A stretch of 14,192 nucleotides of DNA, taken from the NCBI GenBank assembly GCA_030691805.1, contig JAUYDP010000278.1:1-14192 (forward strand). Reading direction: 5' to 3'. The stretch is from Dehalococcoidia bacterium (GTDB taxonomy: Bacteria; Chloroflexota; Dehalococcoidia; JAUYDP01). Below are positions 13,513-14,192 of this stretch, one piece after another (position 1 is the stretch's first letter; every line of letters begins with the position of its first letter). The position numbers were made by a program, and so were the translations under genes. The notes under the pieces are model-generated. The model had not been told where the DNA came from. It did not search any database and was given only the letters and a program-made list of their open reading frames with translations.

Positions 13513-14040
13513 TTACATCTTCGATGCTTTCCCCAACTGCCACTCGTACATGAATACCTGCCAGCGCTGCTCCTCGGTTAGCAAGCCCTTGAAGGGAGGC
13601 ATGGCAGTGCCGGACATGCCCTCGCTGATGCTCCAAAAATGGTGGTCCTGGATCTTCTCGAAATGTTCCTGTTGCTCAGAAGTAGAGTAATTGACGGGCG
13701 GTGGGTTCAGTGCGGCGCCTGCTGGGCCTTTGCCGTCCCCCTTCTCGCCGTGGCAGGTCAGGCAGCTTTGCCTATAGATCTTCTCTCCGGCATCAATAGC
13801 CGCTTTATCGTTCAGGGTATAAGGGCTTTTCTTGCCTTTATAGGCGGCTGGCACCTGAGCGGCGGCCTTTTCTCCGGCCGGCGAAAGGCCGCTACTTGAA
13901 CTAGTGGCGGGTCCTCCACCCGCCGAGGCCGGGGCTTTGGTGGCCGTCGCGCTGGGCGCCACAGCCGGAGCGCACCCCCAAAGTAGCAGGGCCGCCACCA
14001 GCGGCAGGACCAGAAGAATCGGCTTCACAAACTTCGGCAT
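13513..14040 (-). CDS. Mono-haem c-type cytochrome lipoprotein
   Basis: A 175-residue membrane-anchored electron carrier. The N-terminal hydrophobic segment ends in 'LLLWGC', with Cys23 as likely lipidation site, followed by an Ala/Pro/Ser/Gly linker of about 45 residues. The cytochrome c class I domain (about 80-170) has one haem site 'CLTCH' (Cys93, Cys96, His97) in 'KIYRQSCLTCHGEKGDGKGP'. Met147 in 'GTAMPPFKGLLTEEQRWQV' is the expected second axial ligand. It would pass electrons on the outer face of the membrane. It might serve a respiratory complex or the neighbouring hydroxylase; neither can be shown here. ATG start with GGAGG at 14053-14057, rather distant at 12 bases. Confidence 0.92.
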   Translation of the reverse strand: MPKFVKPILLVLPLVAALLLWGCAPAVAPSATATKAPASAGGGPATSSSSGLSPAGEKAAAQVPAAYKGKKSPYTLNDKAAIDAGEKIYRQSCLTCHGEKGDGKGPAGAALNPPPVNYSTSEQQEHFEKIQDHHFWSISEGMSGTAMPPFKGLLTEEQRWQVFMYEWQLGKASKM

Positions 14041-14192
14041 ATTCTCTTTTCCCCTCCTTGATAGGTATCGGAGACCCTCAGGGCTTTCGCGCCAGGACCA
14101 GCGAGTAGGGTCTTCGGGCGGATATCAGTTTGCGGCTGGGGTTAACGTAATTTCACTCTTTGAGCCTGGACTCTATATCCCTCCAGGTGTAA
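14041..14192 (-). other. Upstream region of the cytochrome gene, possibly with the tail of another gene
   Basis: It holds the cytochrome ribosome site but no convincing promoter. On the minus strand one frame is open from the window edge to a TGA at 14153-14155 and would encode a hydrophilic end 'YTWRDIESRLKE'. Twelve codons are too few to call a gene, but if real, an upstream gene on the same strand ends here about 110 bases before the cytochrome start. Confidence 0.25.

Overview
The window looks like a piece of a Chloroflexota (possibly Dehalococcoidia-related) chromosome. This is an inference. It rests on the secreted lipoproteins, which carry 'CAPAATPTP'-type lipoboxes followed by long Ala/Pro/Thr linkers, on a YidC without the large periplasmic domain of Gram-negative bacteria, on frequent GTG/TTG starts with strong GGAGG ribosome sites, and on a moderately GC-rich base composition. 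No rRNA, tRNA, CRISPR array or intact transposase gene was seen.

Region 1 (1-5597, + strand) is a branched-chain amino acid/amide-type ABC uptake locus. Three tandem paralogous substrate-binding lipoproteins come first (the first is cut by the window edge), then two LivH/LivM-type permeases. The ATPases LivG and LivF are not in the window. Between binding proteins and permeases lies a 384-base gap holding a 20-pair hairpin, a MITE-like inverted-repeat element (3508-3705) and a promoter-like sequence.

Region 2 (5582-10346, - strand) is the conserved rpmH-rnpA-yidD-yidC-jag cluster for translation, RNase P and membrane insertion. It starts from a perfect TTGACA-N17-TATAAT promoter. Two additions stand out: a BamB-like eight-repeat beta-propeller lipoprotein between yidD and yidC, and a PfkB-family sugar kinase plus a YhbP-like flavin-fold protein at the distal end. 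The 46-codon rpmH gene starts with TTG and is easily missed. The last gene converges on livM and their ends overlap by 16 bases.

Region 3 (10343-14192) has an Endo III-like Fe-S DNA glycosylase (-) divergent from a molybdenum hydroxylase large subunit (+). The hydroxylase stands alone, without FAD or 2Fe-2S subunit genes. It converges on a c-type cytochrome lipoprotein gene (-), with a 12-pair hairpin between the two that could terminate both.

Most of the window is recognisable. No clearly new multi-gene system is visible. The best leads are the propeller lipoprotein inside the yidC operon, the orphan hydroxylase, the MITE-like element, and the tripled binding protein with separate promoters.
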